6,242 nt of DNA from Thermoplasmata archaeon (GTDB lineage Archaea; Thermoplasmatota; Thermoplasmata; Lutacidiplasmatales; UBA184): the NCBI GenBank assembly GCA_022750355.1, contig JAKIVW010000118.1, positions 1 through 6,242 on the forward strand, written 5' to 3'. The first letter of the stretch is position 1. The number at the start of each line of letters is the position of its first letter. A model generated the notes under the pieces. It worked only from the letters and a program-made list of their open reading frames with translations. It made no database searches and was not told where the DNA came from. Below are positions 5,120 through 6,242 of this stretch, one piece after another. The position numbers and the translations under genes are program-made.

Positions 5120-6242
5120 ATGACCTCCTCCACGGCCGCTTCCTCGATCCCTTCCGCCCACCCTTCTTCCGAGACGGACGCTCATCGAGAGGCACGGACC
5201 GGGCTCCGGCGACCAACCCTTGCGGCCGCGGTGGTGCTCGGGATCCTGCTTTGCCTCCTGATGGGGGCGCTCGACAACTTCGTGGTCCTGACCGCGCTCC
5301 CCAACATCCTCGCCGGCCTGAAAGCGCCGACGGGCGGCGAGACGTTCGTCATCAGCGCCTACCTGATCACATCGACCGTCGCGATCCCAATCTTCGGAAA
5401 GCTTTCCGATCTCTACGACCGGAAGAAGGTGCTGATCGCGGGCCTGATCATCTTCATCGGAGGATCGATCCTTTCCGGGATCAGCCAGACGTTCAACGAG
5501 CTCGTGCTCTTCCGGGCGGTCCAAGGATTCGGCAGCGGAGACTTTTTCCCAGTCGGCCTTTCCATCGTCGCGGTGATCTTCCCGCCCGAGACACGCGCCC
5601 GCGTGACCGGGTTGCTCTCCGGGGTGTTCGGGATCGCGACGGTGGCTGGACCGCTGATCGGAGCGGCCCTCGCGACCGAGTGGCGATGGGTCTTTTACGT
5701 GAACATACCCGTCGGGATCGCGGGCCTGGTCCTCCTCTTGGTGGCCCTCGGACCGATCCGGCCCGAGGTGAAGGGGAGCTTCGACATCCCGGGCGCAGGA
5801 CTCCTGGTCGGATGGGTCGGATCGCTCATGTTCGCCCTCATCGAGGTGTCGGAAGGCGGTTGGTCCTGGACCGACCCACGCGTCCTCACGCTCCTCGTGG
5901 CGGCCGCGGCCCTGTTCATCGGGTTCGTCTACTGGGAGGTCCTGCGTGCTCGGGACCCCCTCGTCCCGCTGCGGCTCTTCTCCCGCCGGATCGTGGCCGC
6001 GTGCGGCGGGGGGACGTTCCTGGTCGGGTTGATCCTCTTCCCCCTCGCCACGTTCCTGACGTTGTTCATCACGTACGTGACGCTCGCCGGCGGCGGGAAC
6101 ATCCCGGATACTGTGCGGGATGTGCTCTACTTCCTTGTGATCCCGCTGGTCTTCGGGGCGGCCCTGGGCGGCAATCTCCTGACGCGGTTCTCCTACCGGC
6201 CCATCGTGGTCGCGGGCCTGCTCATCACGGTCGTCGGATACA
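5120..6242 (+). CDS. MFS transporter, DHA2 family (EmrB/QacA-like drug exporter), 3' truncated by window
   Basis: This is an inner-membrane proton-coupled exporter, presumably for drugs or other toxic small molecules. 374 residues are visible; DHA2 proteins have 14 helices and about 450-550 residues, so the last third is missing. Motifs are motif D1 with D52 in ALDNFVVLTALPNI (50-63), motif A GKLSDLYDRKKV (93-104), motif B RAVQGFGSG (132-140), motif C GIATVAGPLIGAAL (171-184) and the DHA2 signature WRWVFYVNIPVG (188-199). An unusual acidic residue, D141, follows motif B within helix 4. The N-terminus has about 32 hydrophilic Ser/Thr/Ala/Arg-rich residues before helix 1. The ATG at 5120 is the first start after an in-frame TAG at 5096-5098, with a weak GGTG 8 nt upstream. 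It is divergent from the glycosidase-like gene. The family is clear; the substrate cannot be told. Confidence 0.9.
   Translation, partial: MTSSTAASSIPSAHPSSETDAHREARTGLRRPTLAAAVVLGILLCLLMGALDNFVVLTALPNILAGLKAPTGGETFVISAYLITSTVAIPIFGKLSDLYDRKKVLIAGLIIFIGGSILSGISQTFNELVLFRAVQGFGSGDFFPVGLSIVAVIFPPETRARVTGLLSGVFGIATVAGPLIGAALATEWRWVFYVNIPVGIAGLVLLLVALGPIRPEVKGSFDIPGAGLLVGWVGSLMFALIEVSEGGWSWTDPRVLTLLVAAAALFIGFVYWEVLRARDPLVPLRLFSRRIVAACGGGTFLVGLILFPLATFLTLFITYVTLAGGGNIPDTVRDVLYFLVIPLVFGAALGGNLLTRFSYRPIVVAGLLITVVGY

Noticed and set aside
4479..5123. 214-codon plus-strand frame spanning the divergent gap
   Set aside because: It overlaps the start of the minus-strand gene, is almost all Arg/Ser/Pro/Gly and ends at the exporter start. 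No ribosome-binding site or domain is visible.
4775..5524. 249-codon minus-strand frame across the gap and the exporter N-terminus
   Set aside because: Half of it is antisense to conserved MFS motifs, and its composition is the charged pattern of a shadow frame. A divergent repressor gene was looked for here and not found.

Overview
This is a GC-rich (roughly two-thirds G+C, by eye) prokaryotic window that most likely comes from an archaeon. Three things point there: a LysW-type lysine/ornithine gene block, a zinc-ribbon membrane protein resembling the largely archaeal DUF973 family, and GTG starts with GGAGGTG/GGTGA ribosome-binding sites. A high-GC member of the Thermoplasmatota would fit, but the assignment is inference, because LysW pathways also occur in Thermus/Deinococcus bacteria.

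Layout. (1) Bases 2-2413, plus strand: the tail of lysZ, then complete lysJ and lysK, joined by short overlaps (GTGA at lysZ/lysJ, 8 nt at lysJ/lysK). They give the last steps of amino-group-carrier-protein (LysW) dependent lysine and/or ornithine synthesis: phosphorylation, (reduction by LysY, not in the window), transamination by LysJ and release from LysW by LysK. (2) Bases 2503-3420, plus strand: a separate gene for a membrane protein with an N-terminal four-cysteine zinc ribbon, a Pro/Ser-rich linker and about five membrane helices. It has its own AT-rich promoter-like element. (3) Bases 3443-4642, minus strand, convergent with the previous gene across 22 bp: a membrane-anchored or secreted extracytoplasmic protein that looks like a divergent TIM-barrel glycoside hydrolase. 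(4) Bases 4643-5119: a 477-bp divergent intergenic region with no credible gene. It holds a perfect 9-bp-arm hyphenated palindrome close to the minus-strand start, and several further inverted repeats. (5) Bases 5120-6242, plus strand: the first 374 residues of a DHA2-type (14-helix) MFS drug exporter, running off the window.

The lysine block is a coherent pathway unit. The other three genes have no evident functional link to it or to each other, apart from the shared regulatory gap between the glycosidase-like gene and the exporter. I see no mobile element, CRISPR array, rRNA or tRNA. The least-explained items are the glycosidase-like protein and the palindrome-rich region upstream of it; I find no clear evidence for a new multi-gene system.
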